A stretch of DNA of 64,000 bases from Gammaproteobacteria bacterium (GCA_016182845.1 JACPFT010000001.1:310001-374000); one strand, 5' to 3'. Positions 16,279 through 25,711 are shown, counted from the first letter of the stretch. Notes: generated by a model from the sequence alone, not told the origin. Numbers and translations are program-made.

Positions 16279-17510
16279 GTTTCTGGATTGCCGCTGCCCT
16301 GATGCTGGCCGCTTGCGTCTTCCTGCTGCTGCGGCCCCTGTTGCGCACGGCGGCCGAGACCGAGGCCCGCGACCACTTGAACCTGCGCGTATTCCGCGAG
16401 CGCCTGGCCGAGCTGGACGGGGAACTGGCCGACGGCCGCCTCGATGCCGGCCAGCACGCTGCACTGAAGCGCGACCTGGAGCTGGCGGTACTGGCCGAGG
16501 TGCCCGAGACCGGTTCCGCTCAGGCCGAGGCGCAACGTCGGCCCGGGGTCTTGATGCTCCTGGTGTTTCTCGTTTTGCCCGTGGCCAGCCTGGGCCTCTA
16601 TGGGAAACTGGGGGCGAGCCGGGATGCCGAGCATTGGCAGGGTCTGCTTTCAGAACCCCAGGATCTATCGCGAATCGAAACGGCCATCGAGCAGGCCGGC
16701 CAGGCCCAGGACGCGGACGCCATGGGCGAGGCGCTGTTGCGCCTGCGGGCCTTGCTGCGCCAGGAACCGGGCAATGGCGATGCCTGGTATGCCCTGGGCC
16801 GCGCCTATGTGGGCATCAACGAGGCCGAGGCCGGGGTCGCCGCCCTGGCCCAGGCCTATCGGCAATCGCCCGAGGATCTCGCCGTCATCGTCGGCTATGC
16901 CCAGACCCTGATCCTCGCCAACGAGGGCAAGGCCGACGCCGAGTCCGATGCCCTCTTGGCCAAGGCCCTGAGCCTCAATCCCAAGCACGAAGGCGCGCTG
17001 ATGCTGCAAGGCTTCAGCCGCTTCACCGCCGGGCGTTATGCCGAGGCCATCGCCGCCTGGGAGTCCTTGCTGGCAGGGCGCCCCGAGGACAGCGAGAGCC
17101 GTCGCCTGTTGCAAACCAGCATCGACGAGGCGCGCCGGCGCATGAGTCCGCAAGCCGCCGCTGGCGACATCGCCGTCGAAATCGATATCACGCCGGAACT
17201 GCGCACGCGCATTGGCACGACGGGACGCATCTTCGTCTACGCCAAGGCCGGCGACGGCTCGCCCATGCCGCTCGCGGCCCTGGCCCTGAGCCCGGGCGAC
17301 TGGCCGGTGCGCGTCAGCCTGGGCGATGCCCAGGCCATGACCCCGGCGCGCAAGCTCTCGCAGTTCGCTGCCGTCAGCGTCGGCGCGCGCTGGTCGCCCA
17401 GCGGCCAGGCCACGCCCCAGAGCGGCGATATCGAGGCGCAAAGCCCGGTGTTCGACCGGGCCAGCCAGCAGGCGCCGGTCAAGCTGGTGTTGAGCCAGAT
17501 CCGCCCCTAA
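16275..17510 (+). CDS. ccmI: Cytochrome c biogenesis TPR protein CcmI
   Basis: 411 residues. Two N-terminal membrane helices flank a cytoplasmic coiled-coil loop (ARDHLNLRVFRERLAELDGEL), followed by a periplasmic TPR domain (about residues 120-290: GNGDAWYALGRAYVG, EGALMLQGFSRFTAGRYAEAIAAWESLL) and a beta-rich C-terminal domain. CcmI presents apocytochrome c to CcmFH. Last gene of the nine-gene ccm operon. Confidence 0.94.
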   Translation: MSFWIAAALMLAACVFLLLRPLLRTAAETEARDHLNLRVFRERLAELDGELADGRLDAGQHAALKRDLELAVLAEVPETGSAQAEAQRRPGVLMLLVFLVLPVASLGLYGKLGASRDAEHWQGLLSEPQDLSRIETAIEQAGQAQDADAMGEALLRLRALLRQEPGNGDAWYALGRAYVGINEAEAGVAALAQAYRQSPEDLAVIVGYAQTLILANEGKADAESDALLAKALSLNPKHEGALMLQGFSRFTAGRYAEAIAAWESLLAGRPEDSESRRLLQTSIDEARRRMSPQAAAGDIAVEIDITPELRTRIGTTGRIFVYAKAGDGSPMPLAALALSPGDWPVRVSLGDAQAMTPARKLSQFAAVSVGARWSPSGQATPQSGDIEAQSPVFDRASQQAPVKLVLSQIRP

Positions 17511-17621
17511 GCCCTTGTCCTGCCTGTGCATTATTCACGGGCACTTTCTCCGCTACACTGGGACTAAGTCTGCGCTGCCGGGACGCATTGCCATGCAATG
17601 AACAAAACGCGCTCCCGGTCG

Positions 17622-17649
17622 TGTAACACCGCGCAGCAAAGCGCGTCTA
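17622..17649 (+). promoter_or_regulatory. ECF-sigma-like promoter upstream of hvfA
   Basis: TGTAAC at 17622-17627 and CGTCTA at 17644-17649 are separated by 16 bp. An AAC-containing -35 with a CGTC -10 is the classic ECF (group IV) sigma factor signature. Transcription would begin near 17656, leaving a leader of about 57 nt before hvfA. Copper-responsive or metal-stress ECF factors control related MNIO-peptide operons elsewhere. No sigma factor gene lies in the window, so the cognate factor is unknown. Confidence 0.5.
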
Positions 17650-17712
17650 TCTCCCAAGAACGCCGCGTATTGCCGGTGTCTTCGACAAAGTCCCTAACCC
17701 AATGGAGTCTTC

Positions 17713-18036
17713 ATGATGAACAGCAAGAAATCCCTGAGCGCCCTGATTGGCATGTCCCTGGTCGCCAGCCTCGCCAGCACAGCCGCCTCCGCCAATCCCT
17801 TCGGCTATACCGATCTGGCCCAGGGCTATAGCCTGGCCGCCACGGGCGACGAGGCCAAGAAGCCCGAAGGCAAGTGCGGCGAAGGCAAGTGTGGCGCCGA
17901 CAAGAAGGCCAAAGCCGAGGGCAAGTGCGGCGAAGGCAAGTGCGGCGCCGACAAGAAGGCCAAGATGGCCGAGGGCAAGTGCGGCGAGGGCAAGTGCGGC
18001 GCCGACAAGAAGAAAGCCGAAGACAAGCCCCAGTAA
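17713..18036 (+). CDS. hvfA: Precursor of copper-binding modified peptide, HvfA-like (six EGKCG motifs)
   Basis: 107 residues: an N-terminal signal peptide (SLSALIGMSLVASLASTAASA) and a Lys/Gly/Cys-rich tail containing EGKCG six times as three tandem pairs (EGKCGEGKCGADKK). EGKCG is the modification motif described for HvfA-type precursors (oxazolins/bufferins), where a DUF692 oxidase turns the cysteines into copper-binding oxazolone-thioamide groups. The modifying enzymes HvfB and HvfC follow directly. Start ATG 17713 (or 17716), GGAG at 17704-17707. The DNA repeats mirror the peptide repeats, so copy number could vary by recombination. Confidence 0.85.
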   Translation: MMNSKKSLSALIGMSLVASLASTAASANPFGYTDLAQGYSLAATGDEAKKPEGKCGEGKCGADKKAKAEGKCGEGKCGADKKAKMAEGKCGEGKCGADKKKAEDKPQ

Positions 18037-18048
18037 GGAGCGAACGGG

Positions 18049-18894
18049 GTGAGCATGAGCATGCCTAGCGGCGCGGGCCTGGGCTTTCGCCGGGCCTTGG
18101 TCGGCGCCTTCGACGAGGCCGATCTGAGCACGGTGGGCTTCATGGAGCTCGCCCCGGAAAACTGGATAGGCGTGGGCGGCGCGCTGAAGAAACAGCTGCG
18201 CCGCTACACCGAGCGTTTTCCCTTCGTCTGCCACGGCCTGTCCCTGTCCCTGGGCAGTCCGTCGCCCCTGGACGAGGAGCTGGTGCGCGCCGTGGGCCGT
18301 TTCCTCGACGAGCATCAGATCTCCCTGTATTCCGAGCATCTGAGCTACTGCAGCGACGAGGGGCATTTGTACGATCTGCTGCCCATCCCCTTCACGGCCG
18401 AGGCCGTACGCTACGTCGCCGCGCGCATACGCCGGGTCCAGGACATCCTGGGCCGGCGCATCGCCGTCGAGAACGTCTCTTACTACGCGAGCCTGGGCGG
18501 CGAATTGTCCGAAGCCGACTTCGTCAAGGCCGTGCTTCAGGAAGCCGATTGCGAGCTGCTGCTGGACGTCAATAACGTCTATGTCAACAGCGTTAATCAC
18601 CGCTATGACCCGCGCGAGTTCATCGCGGCCATGCCCGGCGAGCGGCTCGCCTACTACCATATCGCCGGGCATTATGACGAGGCGCCGGATCTGCTGGTGG
18701 ATACCCATGGCAGCGCCGTGAAGCGCGAGGTCTGGGGCCTATTGGACTATGCCTACGGGCGCTTCGGCACGCGCCCGACGCTTCTGGAGCGGGATTTCAA
18801 TTTTCCGCCCATGAGCGAGCTCCTGGCGGAGATTGGCGAGATCCGCGCGCTTCAGACCCGGCATGCGCCGCGCGAGGCCTGCCATGCCTCATGA
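18049..18894 (+). CDS. hvfB: MNIO-family (DUF692) peptide-modifying oxidase HvfB
   Basis: 281 residues of the DUF692 multinuclear non-haem iron oxidase family, a TIM barrel that oxidises cysteines of precursor peptides. Conserved metal-ligand segments are visible: [45 protein letters not shown] and [12 protein letters not shown] start at 18049 with AAGGAG at 18035-18040; ATG 18055 is an alternative. It lies 12 bp after hvfA and overlaps hvfC by 11 bp. The substrate is inferred to be the hvfA product. Confidence 0.9.
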   Translation: MSMSMPSGAGLGFRRALVGAFDEADLSTVGFMELAPENWIGVGGALKKQLRRYTERFPFVCHGLSLSLGSPSPLDEELVRAVGRFLDEHQISLYSEHLSYCSDEGHLYDLLPIPFTAEAVRYVAARIRRVQDILGRRIAVENVSYYASLGGELSEADFVKAVLQEADCELLLDVNNVYVNSVNHRYDPREFIAAMPGERLAYYHIAGHYDEAPDLLVDTHGSAVKREVWGLLDYAYGRFGTRPTLLERDFNFPPMSELLAEIGEIRALQTRHAPREACHAS

Positions 18895-19648
18895 GTTCCA
18901 GCAGCGTCAGCTCGCCCTGGCCCATTATCTGCGTGCGCCCGAGGGGGTGCCCGCGCCGCCGCAGCTGGAGAGCCGGCGGCTAAAGATCTACAGCGAACTG
19001 CTCTACAACAACCTGGAAGGCTTCATCGCCAGCGGCTTTCCGGTCCTGCGCAGTCTGTATGGGGAGCGCGACTGGCATGCCCTGATCGGTGATTTCTTCG
19101 CCCGCCATCGCTGCCACACGCCGTACTTTTTGAAGATTTCCGAGGAATTCCTGGCTTACCTCGACGAAGAACGGGGCGCGCAGGCCGGCGATCCGCCGTT
19201 TCTCGCGGAGCTGGCCCATTACGAGTGGGTGGAGCTGGCCCTGAGCGTGAGCGACGAGGTCCTGGAAGGCGAGGTCGATGCGGACGGCGATCTGCTGGAC
19301 GGCGTGCCCTTGCTCTCGCCCCAGGCCTGGCCCTTGGCCTACCGCTACCCCGTGCATCGCCTGGGCCCGGATTTTCAAGCGACGGAGCCGCCGGAGGCGC
19401 CGACCTTTCTTTGCGTTTACCGCGATGCCGAGGACCAAGTGAAGTTCATGGCCGTGAATCCGCTGACCGCGCGCCTGCTGGAATTGATTCAGGACAAGCG
19501 CGGCCTGTCGGGGCGCGCCGTCTTGCGCCAGGTTGCCGGGGAAATGGGCCTAGCATTTGACCAGAGCCTTGAACTGGCCGGACATCGGACCTTGCAGGGT
19601 TTGCGCGAACGCGGGATTCTAGCCGGCGTATTGCACTCCCCGTCATAG
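18884..19648 (+). CDS. hvfC: DUF2063 partner protein HvfC (precursor-binding)
   Basis: 254 residues. The N-terminal DUF2063 DNA-binding-like domain ([25 protein letters not shown]) is followed by the HvfC/BufC C-terminal domain ([28 protein letters not shown]). Such proteins bind the precursor peptide and deliver it to the MNIO oxidase. I use ATG 18884 (MPHEFQQ) inside the end of hvfB; the ATG at 18833 would add 17 unrelated residues. A glutathione peroxidase follows after 20 bp with no terminator. Confidence 0.87.
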   Translation: MPHEFQQRQLALAHYLRAPEGVPAPPQLESRRLKIYSELLYNNLEGFIASGFPVLRSLYGERDWHALIGDFFARHRCHTPYFLKISEEFLAYLDEERGAQAGDPPFLAELAHYEWVELALSVSDEVLEGEVDADGDLLDGVPLLSPQAWPLAYRYPVHRLGPDFQATEPPEAPTFLCVYRDAEDQVKFMAVNPLTARLLELIQDKRGLSGRAVLRQVAGEMGLAFDQSLELAGHRTLQGLRERGILAGVLHSPS

Positions 19649-19668
19649 ACCCCTTCGAGGAATCCCCC

Positions 19669-20157
19669 ATGTCCGGAATTTACGATTTCAGCGCCAAGAC
19701 CAGCGCCGGAGAAGAGCTTTCGCTGCGCGACTATGCCGGCAAGGTCTTGCTCATCGTCAACGTGGCCAGCAAATGCGGCTACACCCCGCAGTACGAAGGT
19801 CTGGAGGCCTTGTACCAGCGCTACAAGGACCGCGGCCTGGAGATCCTGGGCTTTCCCTGCAATCAGTTCCTGAACCAGGAACCGGGCAGCGCCGAGGACA
19901 TCCAGTCGTTTTGCAGCCTGAATTACGGCGTGAGTTTTCCGGTCCTGGCCAAGATCGAGGTCAACGGTCCCGACACCGCGCCGCTCTATACCCATCTGAA
20001 GAAGGCCGCGCCCGGCATCCTGGGCACCCAGGCCATCAAGTGGAACTTCACCAAGTTCCTGGTAGGCCGCGACGGCAAGTCCGTCACGCGCTTCGCCACC
20101 GCAACCAAGCCCGAGGAAATGGTCAGCGCCATCGAGGCGGCCTTGGGCCAGGGCTGA
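19669..20157 (+). CDS. Glutathione peroxidase (cysteine type)
   Basis: 162 residues, BtuE/GPx family. Peroxidatic Cys36 in NVASKCGYTPQYEGLEAL, then the FPCNQFLNQEPG motif with its catalytic Gln, and the KWNFTKFLVGRDG motif with conserved Trp and Asn. It probably uses thioredoxin or glutathione to reduce peroxides. Its position 20 bp after hvfC suggests co-transcription and links peroxide defence to copper handling. Confidence 0.93.
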   Translation: MSGIYDFSAKTSAGEELSLRDYAGKVLLIVNVASKCGYTPQYEGLEALYQRYKDRGLEILGFPCNQFLNQEPGSAEDIQSFCSLNYGVSFPVLAKIEVNGPDTAPLYTHLKKAAPGILGTQAIKWNFTKFLVGRDGKSVTRFATATKPEEMVSAIEAALGQG

Positions 20158-20271
20158 GCTCAAACTCAATACGGGGACTGTTTCGGTCCCCATGACTTTT
20201 GGCGCAACTCGACGCGGCGGCTAAGCTCTGGAAGCAGCCTGCCGTTCCCGGCCGATCGAGCGCACGCCCCC

Positions 20272-22824
20272 ATGCCTGGTACCCGTCCATCTCCCGATCC
20301 GCCGTCCGACACGGCGCCTATCGGTCTCCCCGACACGGGCGCCGCTGGCCTGAGCGAAGCCGAAGCGCTGCGACGCCTGGAGGCGCAGGGCTATAACGAG
20401 TTGCCCAGCGATGGCCGCCGCTCCCTCGGGCGCATCTTGCTGGAAGTCCTGAGCGAGCCCATGTTCATGCTCCAGCTGGCGGCGGGCGGGATCTACCTGC
20501 TCATCGGCGAGGCGGTGGACGCCGCGACGGTGCTGGGCTTCGTGGTCATCGTCATTGGCATCACCTTCTACCAATCGGGGCGCGCGGAGCGGGCCCTGGC
20601 CGCCTTGCGCGAGCTGTCTAGTCCCCGCGCCCTGGTGATGCGCGATGGCCGATGGCGGCGCATCGCCGGCCGCGAGGTGGTGATGGGCGATCGCCTGCGG
20701 CTGGGGGAGGGCGACCGCGTGCCCGCCGATCTGCTCCTGGTGAGCGCCCACGATCTGGCGGTGGATGAATCGCCCCTCACTGGCGAGTCGGTGCCGGTGG
20801 ACAAATCGGCCTGGCCCGGTCAGGGCTCGCCCGACACCACGGCGCATCTGGCCTATGCCGGCTGTCTGGTGGTTCGGGGCCAGGGCGAGTCCCTGGTCCT
20901 CGCCACCGGCACGCGCAGCGCCCTAGGCCGCATCGGCGCCTCGCTGCGGTCCCTGAGTCCGCCGGCTTCGCCCCTGAACCGGGAAATCCGCCGCCTAGTC
21001 CGGGTCTTCGCCCTAGCGGCCATCGGCCTCTCGGCGGGCCTGGTCCTGCTCCACGGCCTGCGCGACGGCCAGTGGTACGAAGGGGCGCTCGCGGGCATTA
21101 CCCTGGCCATGGCGATCCTGCCGGAGGAATTCCCCGTGGTGTTCACGGTGTTCCTGGCCCTGGGGGCCTGGCGCCTGGCCGGGGTCCGCGTCCTGACACG
21201 CCGGCCCAGCGCCATCGAGACCCTGGGCTCGGTGGGTGTGGCTTGCGTCGACAAGACCGGCACCCTGACCCAGAACCGCATGGCCGTGCGCCGGCTGGTC
21301 GGCGCCGAGGACGATTGGGCAGGCGAGGGCCGGCCGGGGCCGGGGGCCGCCGAGCTCTTGCACTGGGCCGAACTGGCCTGCGAGCCGGATGCCATCGACC
21401 CCATGGAGGTCGCCATCCGCGAACTGGCTAGTGAGACCCTGCCTGCGTCCGAGGCCGGTGCCTTGGTTCAGGACTACCCGCGTACCGACGAACGCCCGGC
21501 CATGATCCATGTCTGGCAGGACGGCGCGGGGCCGGCCCGGGTCGCCCTGAAAGGCGCGCCGGAATGCGCCCTGCGTCTGGCCGGCATCGCCGCCGAGGAA
21601 CAAACCCACTGGCTGGCGCGGGCCGAAGCCCTGGCGGGACAGGGCTTACGCGTCCTGGGCATCGCGGCCGCGCACTGGCCGGACGGCGACCGGCCCGAGG
21701 ATCCCCAGCATTTCCCCTTCCGCTTCCTGGGTCTGCTGGGGCTGGCCGACCCCTTGCGCGAGGAGGTTCCGGCGGCCATCGCCCAGTGCCGCGCCGCCGG
21801 CGTGCGCGTGGTCATGATCACCGGGGATTTTCCGGCCACGGCCCTGGCCATCGCCGGCGAGGCCGGACTGGACACGCGCGAGGGCTGGCTGGGCGGCGAT
21901 GCCCTGGAGCATTGCTCGGACCGGGAGCTGGCGACGCACTGCGCCCGCGTCAATGTCTATGCCCGGATCCGTCCCGCCCAGAAGCTGCGCCTGGTGCGCG
22001 CCTTCCAGGCGGCCGGCGCGGTGGTGGCCATGACCGGCGACGGGATCAACGACGCACCGGCGCTCAAGGCCGCCGATATCGGCATCGCCATGGGCCAGCG
22101 TGGCACCGACGTGGCCCGCGAGGCCGGCGCCCTGGTGCTCCTGGACGACAATTTCGCCTCCCTGGTCGCCGGGCTGCGCCAGGGGCGGCGCGTCCTGGAC
22201 AATCTGCGCAAGGCCATGGCCTATATCCTGGCCGTGCATCTGCCCTTCGTCGGCCTGGCGCTCCTGCCGCCCCTCTTGCATTGGCCGACCCTGTTCATGC
22301 CGGTCCATATCCTGTTCCTGGAGCTCATCATCGATCCGGCCTGCAGCCTGGTCTTCGAGGCGGAAGAGGCCGAAGCGGATCTGATGCGGCGCCCGCCCCG
22401 CGATCCGGGCCGGGCCTGGTTCGACGGCCAACTGCTGGGCCTGGGTTTAGCCTTGGGCGCCTGCGCCCTCCTGCCCCTGCTCGCGCTACTGGCCTGGGGC
22501 CAGGCCGCCGGATTGGAGGCCGAGGCGGTCCGGGGCCAGGTCTTCCTGGCCCTGGTCATCGCCGATCTGGGCATGATCATCAGCACGCGCGCCTGGCATG
22601 CCGGTCTCTGGACCACCTTGCGCCGGCCCAACCGCTTCCTGAACGGGGTCGCGGCGGCCACCCTGGCCATGCTCATCCTGATCTACAGCCAGCCGGCCTT
22701 GAGCCGGCTATTCCATGTGGCGCCGTTAAGCCTGGCCGAGGCCCTGCTCGCCATCGCCAGCGGGTTGAGCGGCTTGCTGGCTTTCGAGTGCCTCAAGCCC
22801 TGGCTCAAGCCTCGTCGGCATTGA
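20272..22824 (+). CDS. Cation-translocating P-type ATPase (P2-like, divergent)
   Basis: 850 residues. N-terminal cation-ATPase domain (GLSEAEALRRLEAQGYNELP), actuator loop DESPLTGESVPVDKS, membrane helix 4 with ILPEEFPVVFTVFLALG, phosphorylation site CVDKTGTLTQNRMAV, nucleotide-binding region, hinge MTGDGINDAPALKAADIGIAMG, and about six C-terminal membrane helices. The PEEFP in helix 4 resembles calcium-type and related P2 pumps, and there are no CPC or N-terminal metal-binding motifs, so a heavy-metal role is unlikely. The ion cannot be decided from sequence alone. Its end overlaps the convergent phosphorylase gene by 20 bp. Confidence 0.88.
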   Translation: MPGTRPSPDPPSDTAPIGLPDTGAAGLSEAEALRRLEAQGYNELPSDGRRSLGRILLEVLSEPMFMLQLAAGGIYLLIGEAVDAATVLGFVVIVIGITFYQSGRAERALAALRELSSPRALVMRDGRWRRIAGREVVMGDRLRLGEGDRVPADLLLVSAHDLAVDESPLTGESVPVDKSAWPGQGSPDTTAHLAYAGCLVVRGQGESLVLATGTRSALGRIGASLRSLSPPASPLNREIRRLVRVFALAAIGLSAGLVLLHGLRDGQWYEGALAGITLAMAILPEEFPVVFTVFLALGAWRLAGVRVLTRRPSAIETLGSVGVACVDKTGTLTQNRMAVRRLVGAEDDWAGEGRPGPGAAELLHWAELACEPDAIDPMEVAIRELASETLPASEAGALVQDYPRTDERPAMIHVWQDGAGPARVALKGAPECALRLAGIAAEEQTHWLARAEALAGQGLRVLGIAAAHWPDGDRPEDPQHFPFRFLGLLGLADPLREEVPAAIAQCRAAGVRVVMITGDFPATALAIAGEAGLDTREGWLGGDALEHCSDRELATHCARVNVYARIRPAQKLRLVRAFQAAGAVVAMTGDGINDAPALKAADIGIAMGQRGTDVAREAGALVLLDDNFASLVAGLRQGRRVLDNLRKAMAYILAVHLPFVGLALLPPLLHWPTLFMPVHILFLELIIDPACSLVFEAEEAEADLMRRPPRDPGRAWFDGQLLGLGLALGACALLPLLALLAWGQAAGLEAEAVRGQVFLALVIADLGMIISTRAWHAGLWTTLRRPNRFLNGVAAATLAMLILIYSQPALSRLFHVAPLSLAEALLAIASGLSGLLAFECLKPWLKPRRH

Positions 22825-24337
22825 CCATGACCATATCGGGGTGGGCGGCGACGAATTCCAAGGAGTATTCCAGCTCGCCGGGGCTGTCCGCATGAACGCT
22901 GAACAGGGGCTCGCCCTTCTGGACCCGGGCGCCCAACCGGGTTTCGTAGCACACGCCCGCGGCGGGGCTGGCCGGCGCCCCGGCCAGCTTGGCGACGCGG
23001 GACAATAGCCGGTTGTTGACATGGGTCACCACGCCGTGGCGCGGCGCGAGTACGGCGTGGTGGTGGCGGGCCAGGGGCGGCTCGCGCATCCCGCCCTGGG
23101 CCTCGCAGATCGCCTGGAACTGCCGCCAAGCCAGGCCGCTGGCCAGGGTTTCCTCCGCCAGGGCGCCCCCCTGGCCGGACGGGGCCTTGCCGGCCATTTC
23201 CAGGATCACGCCGGCCAGGTTCAGGGCGCGCTCGCGTAAGTCAGCCGGCGCCTCGGGCGCATTCTGGAACACCGCCAGGACGTCCAGGGCTTCCAAGGCG
23301 GGGCCGATGCCGCGTCCTACCGGCTGCAAGGCGTCGAAACTCAGGGTACGTACCGTCAAGCCCAGGGCCTCGCCGACCTGGACCAGTTGCTCGGACAGGC
23401 GCTGGGCGAAGGCCAGGCTGCGGATCTTCACCGTCGGCCCCACCGGCATGTCGATCAGCACGTGGCTCGAGCCGGCGGCGATCTTCTTGGACAGGACCGA
23501 GGCGATGAGCTGGCCCTCGCCGTCGAGATCCAGGGCTCGCTCGACGCGGATCAAGGTGTCGTCGATGGGGCTCAGGGACACGGCCCCGCCCCAGACCAGG
23601 CAGCCGCCGGTCTTCTCCACCACGGCGCGCATGGCCTCGCGATTTAGGGCCACCGGCGCCAGGGTCTCCATGGTGTCGGCGGTTCCGGCCGGGGAGGTGA
23701 TGGCCCGCGAGGAAGTCTTGGGCATGAGCAGACCTTGGGCCGAGACGATGGATACCACGAGAGGCGTCGTGCGATTGCCCGGCAGGCCGCCCACGCAGTG
23801 CTTGTCCACCACCAGGGGCGCGTCCCATTCCAGGCGCTCGCCTATGCCCACCATGGCGGCGGTCAGGTATTCGACTTCCTTACGGCTCATGCGCGTACCG
23901 GCGCAGGCGGTCACGAAGGCGGCCAAGTGCACGTCCGAATACAGACCGGCGGCGATGTCGGCGACGATGGCCTCGATGGCCTCCCGTCCCAGGGCATGGC
24001 CGTAGACCTTGGCGCGCACATCGCTCAAGGACTCGATGGCTTGCGGGTGACTGAGCCGGGCCGGCTCGCCCTCGGCGGCCCCCAGTAGGCGCCAGGCCGC
24101 CTCCGACAGGCCGATCTCGCCCATGGCCAGCCAATCGCTCGTCACCACGTTCAGGGTCGCGATAATGCGCGCCCCGTCCGTGCACAAGGCCACCCGAGAG
24201 TGGGAACCGAAGCCCTCGGAGCGGCAGACCGGGCATTCCGCGCGCATATAGACGATGGGCTCCTGGTGGGTGTCTATCCCCAGGCGCTTGACGCGGAGCA
24301 CCGCGCCATCTGGATCGGATTCGGCGGGGCTGGACAT
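22805..24337 (-). CDS. AMP phosphorylase / thymidine phosphorylase family protein
   Basis: 510 residues, the long form of the pyrimidine/AMP phosphorylase family shared by archaea and some bacteria. An N-terminal beta domain (about residues 1-90) precedes the phosphorylase core with KHCVGGLPGNRTTPLVVSIV, MPKTSSRAITSPAGTADTME and a C-terminal swivel domain (LARHHHAVLAPRHGVVTHVN). Archaeal members split AMP to adenine and ribose 1,5-bisphosphate. Bacterial copies are often labelled thymidine phosphorylase without proof. A PRPP synthase and a beta-CASP nuclease, frequent companions, are encoded at 53.6-55.9 kb. An FNR box lies 123 bp upstream of its start, shared with the divergent usp gene. Confidence 0.86.
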   Translation of the reverse strand: MSSPAESDPDGAVLRVKRLGIDTHQEPIVYMRAECPVCRSEGFGSHSRVALCTDGARIIATLNVVTSDWLAMGEIGLSEAAWRLLGAAEGEPARLSHPQAIESLSDVRAKVYGHALGREAIEAIVADIAAGLYSDVHLAAFVTACAGTRMSRKEVEYLTAAMVGIGERLEWDAPLVVDKHCVGGLPGNRTTPLVVSIVSAQGLLMPKTSSRAITSPAGTADTMETLAPVALNREAMRAVVEKTGGCLVWGGAVSLSPIDDTLIRVERALDLDGEGQLIASVLSKKIAAGSSHVLIDMPVGPTVKIRSLAFAQRLSEQLVQVGEALGLTVRTLSFDALQPVGRGIGPALEALDVLAVFQNAPEAPADLRERALNLAGVILEMAGKAPSGQGGALAEETLASGLAWRQFQAICEAQGGMREPPLARHHHAVLAPRHGVVTHVNNRLLSRVAKLAGAPASPAAGVCYETRLGARVQKGEPLFSVHADSPGELEYSLEFVAAHPDMVMVNADEA

Positions 24338-24459
24338 GCTCTATCCCTCGCTGGCTGCTACACATAGGAGGTAACGGGACCCGACGTAGGGCGCTATTTC
24401 TAAGGACGGCGCCGGGGCGTACATAGCTTGAGCATGCCCCGGAGCGATGCCCCCGCCAC

Positions 24460-24473
24460 TTGACATAAATCAA
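24460..24473 (+). promoter_or_regulatory. FNR-type box upstream of tandem Usp gene
   Basis: TTGACATAAATCAA matches the FNR/Anr consensus TTGAT-N4-ATCAA with one change in the first half. It ends 61 bp before the usp start codon at 24535. A -10 at the class II spacing seen elsewhere in this window is not clear (TTAATC at 24500-24505 is four bases further). The divergent phosphorylase gene could also respond. Universal stress genes are well-known FNR/Anr targets. Confidence 0.65.
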
Positions 24474-24534
24474 GCTTGAATCCGGCATTCCGGCGCAAGT
24501 TAATCCAAGACCGTATCCAGCAGGAGGCATTCCC

Positions 24535-25443
24535 ATGATCGCGTTCGAGCATGTTTTGGTCTTGGTCGACGGCGCCCAGGGCCTGGGCCAGCCCGCCATC
24601 CAGCGCGCCCTGCGCCTGGCGGACGGCGGGCAGACGCGGCTGACCCTGGTGCAGCCTGTCTATGTGCCCTTGAAACCCTTGGCGTCGGTCCTGGACCAAG
24701 AGCAGCTGCGCGTGCTTCAGGCCCATGCCAGCCACCAGGCCACGGAGCGACTGGACGTGCTGGCCGGCAAGCTGCGCCAACAGGGCCAGCACGTGGACAC
24801 GCGCCTGGCCTGGGCCGAGCATGCCCACGAGGCGGTCATGGAGGTGGTGGGTGAATGCCGGCCGGACCTGGTGGTGGCGGCGGTCAGCACCAGCACCTGG
24901 CTGCAGCGCCTGGCGATGACGCCCGATCAGCGCCAGCTGCTGCGGCGTTGCCCCTGCCCGGTGTGGCTAGTCAAGGAGCCGCTGCGCGGCGGCCCGGTGC
25001 TCGCCGCCCTGGATGCCGGCAACCCGGAACCCGTTCATCAGGAGCTGAACCGGCGCGTGGCGGACACCGCCCGCAGCCTGGCGCACAAGCTGGGCAGTCC
25101 CTGGCAGGCCGTCACTGCCTTCACCGGGGTGCCTCTGATGTCGCCGGCCGACGCGGCCCTGGACATCCCCGCCATCGACGCACTCTACAAGGATCACCTA
25201 CAGGCCGCCGCTCGCGACTACGTCTCGCCCCTGGGACTGGGCGAAGAGGCCATCCACGTGATCTACGGCGCGCCGGCCGATGCCCTGGCCGCCCATGCCG
25301 AACAGGAGTCGGCGGGCTTGCTGGTTCTCGGCACCCTGGGCCGCAGCGGGCTGGATGCCTTCCTGCAGGGCAATACCGCCGAGCTGGTGGCCGAGCATGC
25401 GCCCTGCGACGTGCTGGTTATCAAGCTGGGGCAGACGAGCTGA
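24535..25443 (+). CDS. Tandem universal stress protein (two Usp domains)
   Basis: 302 residues, two UspA folds (about residues 4-148 and 152-300), like UspE. The second domain keeps an ATP-binding-type motif (LVLGTLGRSGLDAFLQGNTAELV); the first is more degenerate (VVAAVSTSTWLQRL). Ribosome-binding site AGGAGG just before ATG 24535. Family members support survival under oxygen or energy limitation. The FNR box at 24460 fits anaerobic induction. Confidence 0.92.
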   Translation: MIAFEHVLVLVDGAQGLGQPAIQRALRLADGGQTRLTLVQPVYVPLKPLASVLDQEQLRVLQAHASHQATERLDVLAGKLRQQGQHVDTRLAWAEHAHEAVMEVVGECRPDLVVAAVSTSTWLQRLAMTPDQRQLLRRCPCPVWLVKEPLRGGPVLAALDAGNPEPVHQELNRRVADTARSLAHKLGSPWQAVTAFTGVPLMSPADAALDIPAIDALYKDHLQAAARDYVSPLGLGEEAIHVIYGAPADALAAHAEQESAGLLVLGTLGRSGLDAFLQGNTAELVAEHAPCDVLVIKLGQTS

Positions 25444-25447
25444 TGTT

Positions 25448-25711
25448 TTACGGGCCAGACTCCGAGCGAAGCCCACGAATGAGCAGGCTGGTGGTGTCGA
25501 AGGCATTGCGCCACCGCGTCTCCAGGGTATAGGCCGCGCCCTGGATGGCGCCGTGGCGGGGCACGAAGCGGATGCTGTTATGCACCCAGTTGTAAGTCTT
25601 CACCGGATCCTTGCCCAACTCGGCTGCCTTGGCGCGAATGGCCGGGGTCAGTTGCACGTCCAGGCTCTCGGGGGAGTTTCGAGTCCGACCCCGCTCCCGG
25701 ACTGAAATCAA
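25448..25711 (-). pseudogene. Fragment of a transglutaminase-like domain protein
   Basis: The minus strand encodes about 65 recognisable residues (DPVKTYNWVHNSIRFVPRHGAIQGAAYTLETR) matching the start of the transglutaminase-like domain of large secreted or RHS-associated proteins. The catalytic Cys-His-Asp region that should follow (AFDTTSLLIRGLRS) breaks off within a few residues, and the upstream part is missing. There is no start signal. This is the first of several gene remnants between 25.4 and 27.3 kb. Confidence 0.6.

Noticed and set aside
20272-22824. Copper or zinc exporter role for the first P-type ATPase despite its closeness to hvfABC
   Set aside because: It lacks CPC, HMA or YHS motifs and has PEEFP in helix 4, which points away from heavy-metal transport.
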